Below, in pieces: positions 17,869-27,399 of a stretch of DNA of 64,000 nt. The first letter of the stretch is position 1, and every line of letters starts with the position of its first letter. The position numbers were made by a program, and so were the translations under genes. Under the pieces are notes generated by a model. It saw only the letters and a program-made list of their open reading frames with translations. It had not been told where the DNA came from and did not search any database. The stretch is taken from NCBI GenBank assembly GCA_016235165.1, contig JACRLX010000001.1, positions 62,001-126,000 of the forward strand, in the 5' to 3' direction. Source of the DNA: Rhodocyclales bacterium (GTDB lineage Bacteria > Pseudomonadota > Gammaproteobacteria > Burkholderiales > Rhodocyclaceae).

Positions 17869-20800
17869 GTGGTGGGATGGCTAACCTTGCTACTCCGTCC
17901 CCCGCCCGCCTCCGGCAGAGAAAGCAGCGTCGCGGCGCCGGCCACGAAATCCTCGTCGACAGGTCCCGATGATCGCTCCGGGCTCCGGCGCGCCAGGGAA
18001 AGCGGCGACCTCGCAACGGCCCAGAGGCTCGTGTTGCGTCTCCTGGCCGGAGCGCCGGACGATGCCGAACTGCTTTTCGAGCTGGCCCAGATCCTGAGGG
18101 CGCAGGGCAACGACGAAGATGCTCTGGGCTGCCTGGAAAAGATCCACGCTGGCGCGACGGAGCACCTCGATGCACTGCGCCTTGGGGTCAGCCTTTCGAA
18201 GCGCTTCGGCAAGTGGCAACAGGCCGTGACCTGGATGGCCAAGCTCGCACGGCGACCCGGCGCACCGCTCGACGACTGGTTCTTCCTTGCCCAGCTGCAG
18301 CGGGAATGCCAGCAAGCCGCGAAAAGCATCGAAGCCATCGCCGAGGGCATGCAGCACTATCCCGACGACGTCCACCTGCTGGTGGAGCGCGGACTGGCGT
18401 TACGCGAGCTCAATCGCTATGCCGAGGCGGAGGCCGACATCGCGCGTGCCTACGCCGCAAATCCAGCGGACGAGGAGACAACCTACGCCTGGTCCCTGAT
18501 CCTCAGCGAAACCGGTCGTGCCCGCGCAGCCGTCGATCTGGCTGCGGCGTATGCCGAAAAGCATCCGCAGCTGCTGCGGGCGCGCGCCAGCCTCGCCGGC
18601 GCGCTGAAGGCGGACGGGCGCCTCCCCGAGGCACTGGCGGTGTATCAGGCGATGGCCGCCGATTTCGGCGAGCGGCCCGAGCCCTGGATGAACCTCGCGC
18701 ACATCTACCCCAAGCTTGGACGCTACGACGAAGCGATCACGGCAGGCCGCCGCGCCGTCGAACTGGGGCCGCAGACGGCTTATGCACACATCAACCTGGC
18801 AATGAGCCTGCTCGCCTGCGGCCAGTTCGAGGAAGCCTGGCCGCACTACCAGTGGCGCTACCAGGCACTGCTGCGCAAGGACTATCCCATTCCACCCTGC
18901 CCGTCGAACCCCCTGATCCGCTTCCCGGGCGACCTGCTGCCGCTCGACTTCACCGGCCGCCGCATCACGCTGATCGAGGACCAGGGTCTGGGAGACGAGT
19001 TGTCCTTCCTGCGCTTTGGCCCTCTGCTGCGCCGGCGGGGAGCCCACGTGACCTATGTCCCGGACCCCAAGCTGGCCTCCATGGTGGCGCGTTCCGCCGC
19101 GGCCGACATCGTCACCGAACCCGGCGCGGACGCACCGGCCAACACCGAGATCTATCTGGCGCCCGGCGACCTGCCCTTGTTGCTCGATGTTTCCGCCGCG
19201 GAGCGGATCCCGCCGCCGCTCGGCCTGACGGCAGACCCGGGGGCGACAAGACAGCTCGAACCGCGCCTTGCGCCGCTGCTGGGTTCGGGCCGTCCCTTGG
19301 TTGGGGTCACCTGGCGCGGCGGAACGCATTCCGTTCGCGGCGACAAGCTGTTCAAGACCATCTCGCCGCAAGCCCTGGCGCTGATCCTGCGCGATCTCCC
19401 GGTCGAGGTGGTGATCCTGCAGCGGGCGCCGCTGGCCGGCGAAATCGAGGAATTCGCCGCCCACCTCGGCCGGGCAGCCCACGATTTCAGTGACCTCAAT
19501 GCGGACCTGGAGGCCATGCTGGTGCTGCTGGACAATCTCGACGACTATGTGTCAGTCAGCAACACCAACATCCACCTGCGTGCCGGCCTGGCGAAGCCGG
19601 CGCGCATCCTGGTGCCCTTCCCACCCGATTACCGCTGGATGGCCCACGGTCGGGAAAGCCCCTGGTTCCCGGGCTTCCCGATCTACCGCCAGGGTTCCGG
19701 CGGCCACTGGGACGAGGCTCTGCGCACATTGCAGCACGACTTGTGGCAACGCTTCGCCGGCACTCCGCCACCGCCCGATCTGGTACCGAACGAGTGGCCA
19801 ACCGCGACACGCAACATGGCGGCCACGGCGGTCGCGTCCCGCTGCGTGCGCATCGGCACCCTGTCGGCAGGCTCGGGCAAGCCGCAAGCCCTGAGCTTCG
19901 TCACCCTCGACAGCTTCGTCACCGGCGCGGACGGCTTGCCCATCGCCACGCTGGCTTCGACGCGCTACCGCGTCATGCTGCCGGGGATGCAATTGGCGCG
20001 CCGCGGCTTCGATGTCAGGGTGTTCCCCCGTCCCGAGGCCGGCTGGAGCGGCACGGCGGCCGACGACATTCCGCCCGGACCGACGGTATTCTCGAAGAGC
20101 TTTTCCGCCGACAACGTGGAGTTGGCGGCCCGCCTCAAGCAGCGCGGCCATCCGGTCGTGCTCGACCTATGCGACAACCATTTCGGCCATCCGCAGTTCG
20201 GCCCCCAATTGCATGCCTTGTGCGGCCTGGCCGACAGGATAGTTGCCGCGACCGAAACGATGGCTGCGGCGATACGCGAGGCGACGGGCCGCGATTCGGT
20301 GATCATCGGTGATCCCGTCGAAGGTCCCCGCGGTGAGCCGGTCTTCGCCCCGCGCTTCCCTGCGATTCGGCTGCTCTGGTTCGGCCATCCGTCGAATCTC
20401 GATTCGCTGCGGGCAGCGACAGGTCAGCTCGCCACGGCCGCCGGCCGTTATCCGCTCCGGCTCACAATCCTGACCCAGATCGACGGCGCGGTCGAAAGAC
20501 TCGGTGCCGAGATCGCGGCGGCGGCTCCCGGCAGGATCGAATGCCTGGCCCGCCCCTGGACGGCAGACGCCACCTGGCGCGAACTCGAAGCCTGCGATCT
20601 GGTGGTCATTCCTTCATTGGCCGATGACCGAAAATCGGTGAAGAGCCCGAACCGCTTGCTCGAAACGATCTGGGCCGGCCGCCTGGCGATAGCCCATCCG
20701 GTGCCCTCCTATCGGAGGTTCGCCGAGTATTGCAGGATAGGAGACGACCTCGCCGAGGGAATCGCGTGGGCGCTGGAGAATCAGGCCGATGTCCTGCAAC

Positions 20801-21450
20801 GCCTGCGCGCAGGGCAGGATGCCATCGCATTCGATCATTCATCGTGGAAGATCGCCGCGGACTGGGAGCGCATCCTGCGGGCCGAAACGGCGCTGCCGGC
20901 AGAATCGGTTCGGCTCCATCTGGGCTGCAGCGACAGGATTCTGCCCGGATACATCAACGTCGATGAACTTGCGCAGGTCCGCGGCACGAGGCCCGACGTG
21001 ACGGGCAGCCTGCGCAGACTGGCCATGTTCCCGCCGCAGTTTGCCGACGAAATCCTTTGCGTCCATGCCCTTGGCCGCTTTGCACGCTGGGAGGTGGAGG
21101 ATGTGCTGCGCGAATGGCTGCGCATCCTCAAGCCGGGCGCCCGGCTCATTGTCGAATGCGGGAATCTGGATACGGCCTGCGGCAGACTCGCCGATGCCCC
21201 CGAGGCCGAGTCCTGGCCCGATCAGCGGGGCCGGCAGACCATGTGGGTCCTCTATGGCGATCCGTCCTGGAAGGACCCGGCGATGATCCATCGCTGGGGA
21301 TATTCCCCGCGCAGCCTGGAGGAGTTGCTGCGCTCCGTCGGCCTGGTCAATGTGCGCCAGGAGCCGGCCCAGTTCAAGCTCAAGGAGCCCCGGGACATGC
21401 GCCTGGTTGGCGAGAAGGCGTCCGAACCCGTTTCCGAGTCGACCAGATGA
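17869..21450 (+). CDS. TPR - glycosyltransferase - glycosyltransferase - methyltransferase fusion
   Basis: The protein is 1193 residues from GTG 17869 (AGGAG 6 bases upstream). The domains I see are: TPR repeats (about 40-330); a GT41/GT9-like glycosyltransferase domain typical of bacterial TPR proteins (about 345-625; ITLIEDQGLGDELSF, LVGVTWRGG, VSNTNIHLRAG); a GT-B-like domain (about 680-1005; SPNRLLETIWAGR nucleotide-sugar-binding type segment); and a class I methyltransferase (about 1012-1185). The last domain has HLGCSDR where the downstream paralogue has NLGCGDK, and lacks its VIEHF motif, so it may be inactive. It probably transfers and edits sugars on pilin or a surface glycan. The stop overlaps the next gene (ATGA). 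Confidence 0.8.
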   Translation: MVGWLTLLLRPPPASGRESSVAAPATKSSSTGPDDRSGLRRARESGDLATAQRLVLRLLAGAPDDAELLFELAQILRAQGNDEDALGCLEKIHAGATEHLDALRLGVSLSKRFGKWQQAVTWMAKLARRPGAPLDDWFFLAQLQRECQQAAKSIEAIAEGMQHYPDDVHLLVERGLALRELNRYAEAEADIARAYAANPADEETTYAWSLILSETGRARAAVDLAAAYAEKHPQLLRARASLAGALKADGRLPEALAVYQAMAADFGERPEPWMNLAHIYPKLGRYDEAITAGRRAVELGPQTAYAHINLAMSLLACGQFEEAWPHYQWRYQALLRKDYPIPPCPSNPLIRFPGDLLPLDFTGRRITLIEDQGLGDELSFLRFGPLLRRRGAHVTYVPDPKLASMVARSAAADIVTEPGADAPANTEIYLAPGDLPLLLDVSAAERIPPPLGLTADPGATRQLEPRLAPLLGSGRPLVGVTWRGGTHSVRGDKLFKTISPQALALILRDLPVEVVILQRAPLAGEIEEFAAHLGRAAHDFSDLNADLEAMLVLLDNLDDYVSVSNTNIHLRAGLAKPARILVPFPPDYRWMAHGRESPWFPGFPIYRQGSGGHWDEALRTLQHDLWQRFAGTPPPPDLVPNEWPTATRNMAATAVASRCVRIGTLSAGSGKPQALSFVTLDSFVTGADGLPIATLASTRYRVMLPGMQLARRGFDVRVFPRPEAGWSGTAADDIPPGPTVFSKSFSADNVELAARLKQRGHPVVLDLCDNHFGHPQFGPQLHALCGLADRIVAATETMAAAIREATGRDSVIIGDPVEGPRGEPVFAPRFPAIRLLWFGHPSNLDSLRAATGQLATAAGRYPLRLTILTQIDGAVERLGAEIAAAAPGRIECLARPWTADATWRELEACDLVVIPSLADDRKSVKSPNRLLETIWAGRLAIAHPVPSYRRFAEYCRIGDDLAEGIAWALENQADVLQRLRAGQDAIAFDHSSWKIAADWERILRAETALPAESVRLHLGCSDRILPGYINVDELAQVRGTRPDVTGSLRRLAMFPPQFADEILCVHALGRFARWEVEDVLREWLRILKPGARLIVECGNLDTACGRLADAPEAESWPDQRGRQTMWVLYGDPSWKDPAMIHRWGYSPRSLEELLRSVGLVNVRQEPAQFKLKEPRDMRLVGEKASEPVSESTR

Positions 21451-22121
21451 TCAACATCTTCATCGGTTTCGACCCGCGCGAGGCCATCGCCTTCCACGTC
21501 TGCGCCAACAGCATTATCCGCCGTTCGTCGCTGCCGGTGGCGATCACACCCTTGGCGCTGAACAACCTTGCCGGCTACACGGAGCGCCACACCGACGGCT
21601 CGAACCAGTTCATCTACAGCCGCTTCCTTGTTGCCTACCTGATGAACTATGCCGGATGGGCGCTGTTCATCGACGGCGACATGCTGTTGCGCGCCGACAT
21701 CGCCGAGCTTTGGGCCCTGCGCGATCCGGACAAGGCGGTATTGTGCGTGCACCATGACTACCAGACCCGGACGACGGACAAGTACCTCGGCGCCCGCAAC
21801 CAGGATTATCCGCGGAAGAACTGGTCCAGCGTGGTGCTCTGGAACTGCGGCCACCCGGCAAACCGGATCCTGACCCCCGAGTACATCGAGGCGGCCAGCG
21901 GTTCCCGGCTCCATCGGTTTGCCTGGCTTGACGATGGGCAGATCGGGGAACTGCCGAAGGTCTGGAACTGGCTGCCGGACGAGTTCGGTCCGAACGAGGA
22001 TGCCAGGCTGCTGCACTGGACGCTGGGCACGCCGTGTTTCCATGAATATGCCACCGCGCCCATGGCGGATGAGTGGCACCGCGAGCGCATGCTGGCCAAC
22101 TACAGCCTGCAGCGCTCCTGA
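21447..22121 (+). CDS. GT8-like glycosyltransferase
   Basis: The product has 224 residues from an ATG that overlaps the stop of the preceding gene, implying coupled translation. The fold features are those of a GT-A enzyme: N-terminal INIFIGFDPREAIAFHVCANSI, then the metal-binding DXD motif as DGD at 76-78 (ALFIDGDM), and later SSVVLWNCGHPAN. There is no signal peptide or membrane span, so it is cytoplasmic. It should transfer a sugar from a nucleotide donor; the acceptor is unknown, and from context I infer a glycan or pilin precursor. Confidence 0.8.
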   Translation: MINIFIGFDPREAIAFHVCANSIIRRSSLPVAITPLALNNLAGYTERHTDGSNQFIYSRFLVAYLMNYAGWALFIDGDMLLRADIAELWALRDPDKAVLCVHHDYQTRTTDKYLGARNQDYPRKNWSSVVLWNCGHPANRILTPEYIEAASGSRLHRFAWLDDGQIGELPKVWNWLPDEFGPNEDARLLHWTLGTPCFHEYATAPMADEWHRERMLANYSLQRS

Positions 22122-22137
22122 ACCGGGCTGGGCGGCC

Positions 22138-23538
22138 GTGCACTTCGCCGACAGACTGCGCAGCGCCATCGCGAACGCCTGCCTGAGCCTGGTCGACAGC
22201 ATAGTCGGGCGCCGGGCGGCGGTGGAGACGGCGCCGCGCGACGCGGTAGCGACGCACTCGGCGGCGGAAGCCCTGAAGCTGAACCTCGGCTGCGGCGACA
22301 AGCGGCTTCCGGGTTATCTCAACATCGATGTGGCTCCATCGCGTCGCGGCGTGCATCCCGACGTGGTCTGCGATCTGAGGCGACTGGAGCGCTTCGCCGA
22401 CGACAGCGCGGTCGAAGTGCTGGCGGTCCATGTGATCGAGCATTTCTGGCGCTGGGAGGTCGAGGACGTCCTTCGCGAGTGGTTACGTGTCCTCAAGCCG
22501 GGCGGAGAGATGGTAATCGAATGCCCCAACCTCGTCTCCGCCTGCGAAACCGTGCTGGCCGACCCTGCCGTCGCTGGCGCCGGGGACGCGCGTGGGCAAA
22601 GATCGATGTGGGTGTTCTATGGCGACCCATCGTGGCGCGACCCGCTGATGTGCCACCGTTGGGCCTACACCCCGGCCAGCCTGGCCAACCTGATGGTCGG
22701 CATCGGCCTGGCCGAGGTGCGCCAGGAACCCGCAAAGTTCAAGCTCAGGGAACCGCGCGATATGCGCCTTGTGGGGCGCAAGCCCGACCCGCGTGCCGCC
22801 GTCGCCCCCCCGCCGGCCATCGCGCCGCCACGCCCCGTTCCACCGGCCGCAGCGGCGCCCCGCGCATCCGGCGGACCGGCGCCCGCCGCACCCAGCGCCG
22901 CGGCCGAGCAGTACCACCGCTGGTACTACGACAGCCAGGTCTGGAAGCAGGTGAGCTACCATGGCATCCGCACGCTGAAGCTGGTCTCCGACTTGTGGAA
23001 TTACCAGGAAATCGTCTTCGAGCATGGCATAGACTACGTGGTCGAGACCGGAACCCGGCACGGCGGCTCGGCCCTCTTCTTCGCCGACACCCTGGCCGCG
23101 CGCAACGAACAGGGCTTCGTCGTCAGCATCGACCTGAGCGGCGACGAGAACCAGGTCCGTAGCCACCCCCGGATCCGCTTCCTCGTCGCCGACAGCGCCG
23201 CGCCGGCGACTGTGCGGTCGGTCACCGCGCTGCTGCCCGAACCCGCGCAGCGCGGACCGTGCTTCTGGATTCTGGATTCCGACCATTCCCGCGACCACGT
23301 CCTGCGCGAGCTCGAGGCCTGGGTTCCGGTCATGAAGCCAGGCGACTACCTGGTGGTCGAGGACTCGAACGTCAATGGCCATCCGGTCAGACCCGATTTC
23401 GGTCCGGGCCCCTGGGAGGCCATCCGCGATTTCAATGCCCGTCATCCCGGCCTGCTGGCCGCCGACAGGAAGCGCGCGGAAAAATTCGGCCTCAGCTTCG
23501 CCACCGACGGCTACTTCATCCGGGCCGGTACCCCGTGA
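22138..23538 (+). CDS. Methyltransferase - CmcI-like fusion protein
   Basis: The product has 466 residues from GTG 22138, 16 bases after the preceding stop; the ribosome binding site is weak. The N-terminal class I SAM methyltransferase (about 46-215; LNLGCGDKRLPGYLNID, VHVIEHFW) is clearly paralogous to the last domain of the 1193-residue protein. A Pro/Ala linker (about 218-255) leads to a CmcI/cephalosporin-hydroxylase-like domain (about 258-460; ETGTRHGGSALFFAD, ILDSDHS), a family that includes sugar O-methyltransferases. It probably methylates hydroxyls of a glycan. The stop overlaps the radical SAM gene. Confidence 0.8.
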   Translation: MHFADRLRSAIANACLSLVDSIVGRRAAVETAPRDAVATHSAAEALKLNLGCGDKRLPGYLNIDVAPSRRGVHPDVVCDLRRLERFADDSAVEVLAVHVIEHFWRWEVEDVLREWLRVLKPGGEMVIECPNLVSACETVLADPAVAGAGDARGQRSMWVFYGDPSWRDPLMCHRWAYTPASLANLMVGIGLAEVRQEPAKFKLREPRDMRLVGRKPDPRAAVAPPPAIAPPRPVPPAAAAPRASGGPAPAAPSAAAEQYHRWYYDSQVWKQVSYHGIRTLKLVSDLWNYQEIVFEHGIDYVVETGTRHGGSALFFADTLAARNEQGFVVSIDLSGDENQVRSHPRIRFLVADSAAPATVRSVTALLPEPAQRGPCFWILDSDHSRDHVLRELEAWVPVMKPGDYLVVEDSNVNGHPVRPDFGPGPWEAIRDFNARHPGLLAADRKRAEKFGLSFATDGYFIRAGTP

Positions 23539-24374
23539 TTTCGCGCGCCATCGACAAGCTCGGGTTCGACGTGGTGCATGGTTGCCAGCTGCGCTGCATC
23601 GGCTGCCCGAATTCGACCCTGAAACCCAAGATCCGCCAGATCGCGGTGGCCGACTTCGGCCGTGCCCTGCGCAACATCGATGTCGCCCACGTCGGCCTGT
23701 TTCGCCTTTTCAACTTCGGCGAACCCCTGCTGCATGACGACTTGCCCGATATCCTTGCCGAGATCCCCCGGCAGGCGTGGCGCGCCGGCACGATCGAAAT
23801 ATCGACCAATGCCCAGTACCACGACTTCCCTTTGTTCGCGGCGGCGCTCAGGACGGGAGTCCTCACCCGCCTGGTCGTGAGCTGCGACGGCGATGGCACG
23901 CCGGCGGACTATGAGCGACTGCGCCCGCCGGGGAAATGGGAGAAGCTGATCGAGTTCATGGCGCGCATGCGTGAACTGCGCGACAGGCATGCCCCCAGGC
24001 TGGCACTGATGACGCGCACGATCTGCACTGATCCGGCGGCCCAGGAACGCTGGAGACGGACCCTTGCGCCGCTGGGCTGGATTCCCGAATTCCGCGACTG
24101 GCAATACTTGCCCGAGTCCCAGAGCAACATGCTCGGGCGCGAGCTGCGCGTGCCCGCCGCCGTCTGCTCCTTCGTCAAGCCGGGGAACAGACTCTATGTC
24201 GATTGGGACGGAACCGTGGTGCCCTGCTGCGTCCATCCGGCGGCCGGGAACTTCGGCAACCTTCTCAGCCATCGCTACAGCGAGCTGCTGGCCGGCACGC
24301 GACGCATCGAATTCATGGGTCGGCTGCACACGGCACGTGCGGCCATGCCGATCTGCAACCGCTGCGAGTATTGA
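23535..24374 (+). CDS. Radical SAM/SPASM protein in pilus cassette
   Basis: The product has 279 residues from a GTG overlapping the upstream stop. The radical SAM cluster cysteines are C17, C21 and C24 (GCQLRCIGC). A C-terminal SPASM-like set is C211, C231, C232, C274 and C277 (VVPCCVHP; CNRCEY), suggesting one or two auxiliary Fe-S clusters. Such enzymes modify peptides or small metabolites by radical chemistry. No precursor peptide is obvious nearby, so the substrate may be a sugar, pilin or the product tethered to the neighbouring carrier domain. It converges on the adenylation fusion gene with 9 bases between stops. Confidence 0.85.
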   Translation: MISRAIDKLGFDVVHGCQLRCIGCPNSTLKPKIRQIAVADFGRALRNIDVAHVGLFRLFNFGEPLLHDDLPDILAEIPRQAWRAGTIEISTNAQYHDFPLFAAALRTGVLTRLVVSCDGDGTPADYERLRPPGKWEKLIEFMARMRELRDRHAPRLALMTRTICTDPAAQERWRRTLAPLGWIPEFRDWQYLPESQSNMLGRELRVPAAVCSFVKPGNRLYVDWDGTVVPCCVHPAAGNFGNLLSHRYSELLAGTRRIEFMGRLHTARAAMPICNRCEY

Positions 24375-24383
24375 TCCCGCGCG

Positions 24384-27371
24384 TCAGGCTTCGCTCAGCC
24401 AGGACTCGACCACCTCGGCGATCAGGGCCTGTCCGCGGTCGGTGAGGTGGGTGCGGTCGGCGAACAGCCAGACTGGCTCACGAAATCGGGGCTCAGCATT
24501 GAGGTCGATGAAATCGAAGCCAGCCGTGCTGCAGGCGGAACCCAGATCCGCCAGGAATCGCTCCTTCCATGGACCAAGCCGTTCCGGTCCGTGGGCGCAC
24601 TGAACCGCCTGCGGCGATCCGTCGAACAGGGCGACCAGCTCGCGTTCCTCGGCTGAGAGCTCCTTGTCGATCCAGGCCAGGACCGGCTGCATGAGGAATA
24701 GGCGGCGTGCACTGCGCCGTGCCAGCCAGGCGCCGGCGACTTCGAGGTCGCGCCGAAGCTGGCGAACCAGATCCGGATAGGCGGCGGCGATGTCCTGACC
24801 ACGCGCTGGCGACCCCGCCCCCACGAGCTTGCGAAACATCCATTCGCCGACATAGGGTGCCGGATTCGTGGTGTCGCCACCCCCGAGCAGGGCGGCAACC
24901 AGCGTGTTCACCCCCGACATCCACACGACATGGGAGAAGCTGTCGGGCGCATGCAGCTCCGCCGCCAATCGCTCCTGCGTCAGCGAGGAGGCGCGCAGTG
25001 CCAGACTGAACCAGCAAACCGCCGGCGGCAGCGAGCGCTGGTTGAGCTGGTTCGCCAGGCTATGCCGGTCATGACTGGTGCCGATGCCGAATGCAACGCT
25101 GTTGCCGAGCACAAGGCCACGCGGCCCCGGCATCGACAGGAACTCGTCGATGCCAAACGCCCTGCCATCCTGCCAGCCGAGGCGGAATCCGCAGCGATCC
25201 GTGTTGAGGCTGGGCGAACGGAATCCGGCCGCACCGCGCCGCATCAGGTAGGACACCCACTCGTAGGGTTGTCGATCGACGTCAGCAAACTGCGGCAGCA
25301 GCTGATTGCGCCGCGATGCGATGCTGGCGTTGCCTGCTGGCGCAGGAGTCGGCGCCGGCAACACGGCGATCGCCGCCGCCAGGCCGGCTATGCTGTCGTA
25401 GCGCTCAGGGTGCACCAGCGCATCCTGTGGCAAGGCGCGCCCCAGGGCCTTTTCCATGGCGCTGAACAGCGACACCAGGCCAAGTGAATCGATCACGCCG
25501 CCCACCAGAAGCGGCGCATCGTCGGCAAGGTCGGCAAGCACGGTCGCCGCACTGTCGGATGGCATGGCCTGACGCAGGCAGTCGCGCACGGTGGCGCGCA
25601 GGTCTTCGCCGTCGGCCGCGGCCGGGAACGCCGGACGGGGCCACGCCTGTCGATGCTCCCGCTTGAGGTAGCGCTCGCGGTTGATCCGCCGGGACAGCTT
25701 GCCTGAGGTGGATTTTCGCAACCACATGTGGGGAACGATGGCTACGTCCGCCGGCATCACGTCGGTGCGGCTGGCGACGGTGCGATGGATCGCGCGCAGC
25801 AGGGCATCGGCGTCGACGCCGGTCCTGTGGGATTCGGCTATCACGACCAGGGCCTCGGTACCAAGATCCTCGTCCGGCACGCCTACCACCACGCAGCGCC
25901 CCGGGAGCACGCCGTCCACTTCGAGCACCACCTCCTCGATGTCCTGCGGATGCACGTTCTTGCCGGCAACGATGATCGTGTCCTCGCTGCGCCCGAGCAC
26001 GAATACTTCATTGCGCCAGACGAAGCCGCGGTCGCCCGTGGCGAAGCCGTGGCGCTGCAGGCGTTGTGCCGTCAGGTCCGGGTTATGGAGGTAGCCCTGG
26101 AAAAGGCCCGGACTGGCGACCGCCAGCTCGCCCACCCTGCCCTCCGGCAGGGCGTTCCCGGCGTCGTCGAGCACGGCGACCAGGGTTTGCGGCAACGGAC
26201 GACCGCTCGACACAAGACGCAGCCCGCCGGCGCCCTGCTGCAACCTTATCTCCGCCGCATTCACCAGATCGAGCGGAGCGACATCGATTACCGCCGGGGG
26301 ACGATCGAAGCCCCCCGAGGTGACCGCGAAGACGTTCTCGGCCATTGCATAGCTGGCGCAGAGTGCCTCTCTCCTGAGGCCATAAGCGGCAAACCGTTGC
26401 AGAAAGCGTTCGTGGGATGTCGCGCGGACAGGCTCCGAGCAGTTCACCACGCCGCGCAAGCTGTGCAGCGAAACACCGCGGATCGCATCATCCGCGACGC
26501 GGTCGGCAAGGAAACGATAGGCAAAGTTCGGCAGCCAGCACAGGCTCGCGCAATGCTCGGAGATGGCGTGCAGGAACTGCTCGGGCTTGCGCACCCAGTC
26601 GAAGGGCGAAAGGGCGACGATCGGCACACCGTGCAGCAGGGGCATCAACCAGCAGCTCATCAGGCCCATGTCGTGATAAAGCGGCAGCCAGCTGGCAATC
26701 CTGTCGTCGCGGTTGAGGCCTATCACCCGGGCGTAGGTATCGATCTGCCAAAACAGGGCCCGATGACTGATCTCGATGCCCTTCTTGAGCCCGGTCGTTC
26801 CCGAGGAGAACTGGACCAGGGCGGTCGCTTCCGGATCGGCCTGCGGCGACTCCCGGTCGGCTTCGCCGGCCGGCAGGATCTCTTCTCCGGCGACGATGCG
26901 CATCACTCCGGCGGCCAATTCGCCCCCCTTGATCTGGCCGGCAAGCTCCGGATAGAGCACTACGGCAGCGGCTCCGGCGGCGGAGACCAGCCTGTTCAGC
27001 GTGGCAAAGAACTCAGCGCGCGAGTGCTTGGGCGACGGATGAGCGAAGTAGCTCGGGACCAGGTCGCCAAGCATGGCGCCTAGATAGGCCGCGTAAAGAT
27101 CGCGGCTGTGGGGAAGTATCACGACGACTCGCTGTCCAGGCCGCAATCCCCGTGAACGGTACAACGCCCCCCAACGTCCGGCGAGTTCCACCAGGCCGTC
27201 ATAGGTGAGCACATCTTCGCGACGGTCCGGATACCTCAGATGGAGGAAGGCAAGCCCCCGCAAGGATTCGGCATTACGGCGGATTCTTTGCACCAGGTGG
27301 GTGGCCGGTTCCGCGGTCGCGCCAGGCGCCGCGGACAAGGGCTGCAACAAGCGGTCGAGCAGGGCTTTCAA
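24384..27371 (-). CDS. Adenylation (FAAL-like) - ACP - SGNH fusion enzyme
   Basis: The protein has 995 residues. First is an acyl-adenylating domain (about 1-575) with the A3 loop FSSGTTGLKKG (188-198), the YAMAEN motif, TGD (445-447) and the SGK lysine K558. Next is an acyl carrier domain (about 590-670) with phosphopantetheine serine S629 in VIDSLGL. Last is an SGNH-type hydrolase/transferase domain (about 735-995) with GNS (S758), SGVN (819-822) and DRTH (D972, H975). It could load an acyl or amino acid onto its own carrier and pass it to an acceptor such as a sugar. It lies 28 bases after mshB on the same strand. Confidence 0.85.
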   Translation of the reverse strand: MKALLDRLLQPLSAAPGATAEPATHLVQRIRRNAESLRGLAFLHLRYPDRREDVLTYDGLVELAGRWGALYRSRGLRPGQRVVVILPHSRDLYAAYLGAMLGDLVPSYFAHPSPKHSRAEFFATLNRLVSAAGAAAVVLYPELAGQIKGGELAAGVMRIVAGEEILPAGEADRESPQADPEATALVQFSSGTTGLKKGIEISHRALFWQIDTYARVIGLNRDDRIASWLPLYHDMGLMSCWLMPLLHGVPIVALSPFDWVRKPEQFLHAISEHCASLCWLPNFAYRFLADRVADDAIRGVSLHSLRGVVNCSEPVRATSHERFLQRFAAYGLRREALCASYAMAENVFAVTSGGFDRPPAVIDVAPLDLVNAAEIRLQQGAGGLRLVSSGRPLPQTLVAVLDDAGNALPEGRVGELAVASPGLFQGYLHNPDLTAQRLQRHGFATGDRGFVWRNEVFVLGRSEDTIIVAGKNVHPQDIEEVVLEVDGVLPGRCVVVGVPDEDLGTEALVVIAESHRTGVDADALLRAIHRTVASRTDVMPADVAIVPHMWLRKSTSGKLSRRINRERYLKREHRQAWPRPAFPAAADGEDLRATVRDCLRQAMPSDSAATVLADLADDAPLLVGGVIDSLGLVSLFSAMEKALGRALPQDALVHPERYDSIAGLAAAIAVLPAPTPAPAGNASIASRRNQLLPQFADVDRQPYEWVSYLMRRGAAGFRSPSLNTDRCGFRLGWQDGRAFGIDEFLSMPGPRGLVLGNSVAFGIGTSHDRHSLANQLNQRSLPPAVCWFSLALRASSLTQERLAAELHAPDSFSHVVWMSGVNTLVAALLGGGDTTNPAPYVGEWMFRKLVGAGSPARGQDIAAAYPDLVRQLRRDLEVAGAWLARRSARRLFLMQPVLAWIDKELSAEERELVALFDGSPQAVQCAHGPERLGPWKERFLADLGSACSTAGFDFIDLNAEPRFREPVWLFADRTHLTDRGQALIAEVVESWLSEA

Positions 27372-27399
27372 TCCGGGCCCCTTCCTGCGCGCCTGGCGC

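Noticed and set aside
17869-24374. Reading the plus-strand cassette as flagellin glycosylation genes
   Set aside because: No flagellar gene is present in the window; the surrounding genes are all MSHA pilus genes, so pilus association is the simpler idea.
23535-24374. A ribosomally made peptide (RiPP) locus with the radical SAM as maturase
   Set aside because: I looked for a short Cys-, Gly- or Ala-rich precursor ORF next to either radical SAM gene and found none with a credible start; no RiPP transporter or protease is nearby. The 102-residue ORF at 17547 does not look like a precursor.
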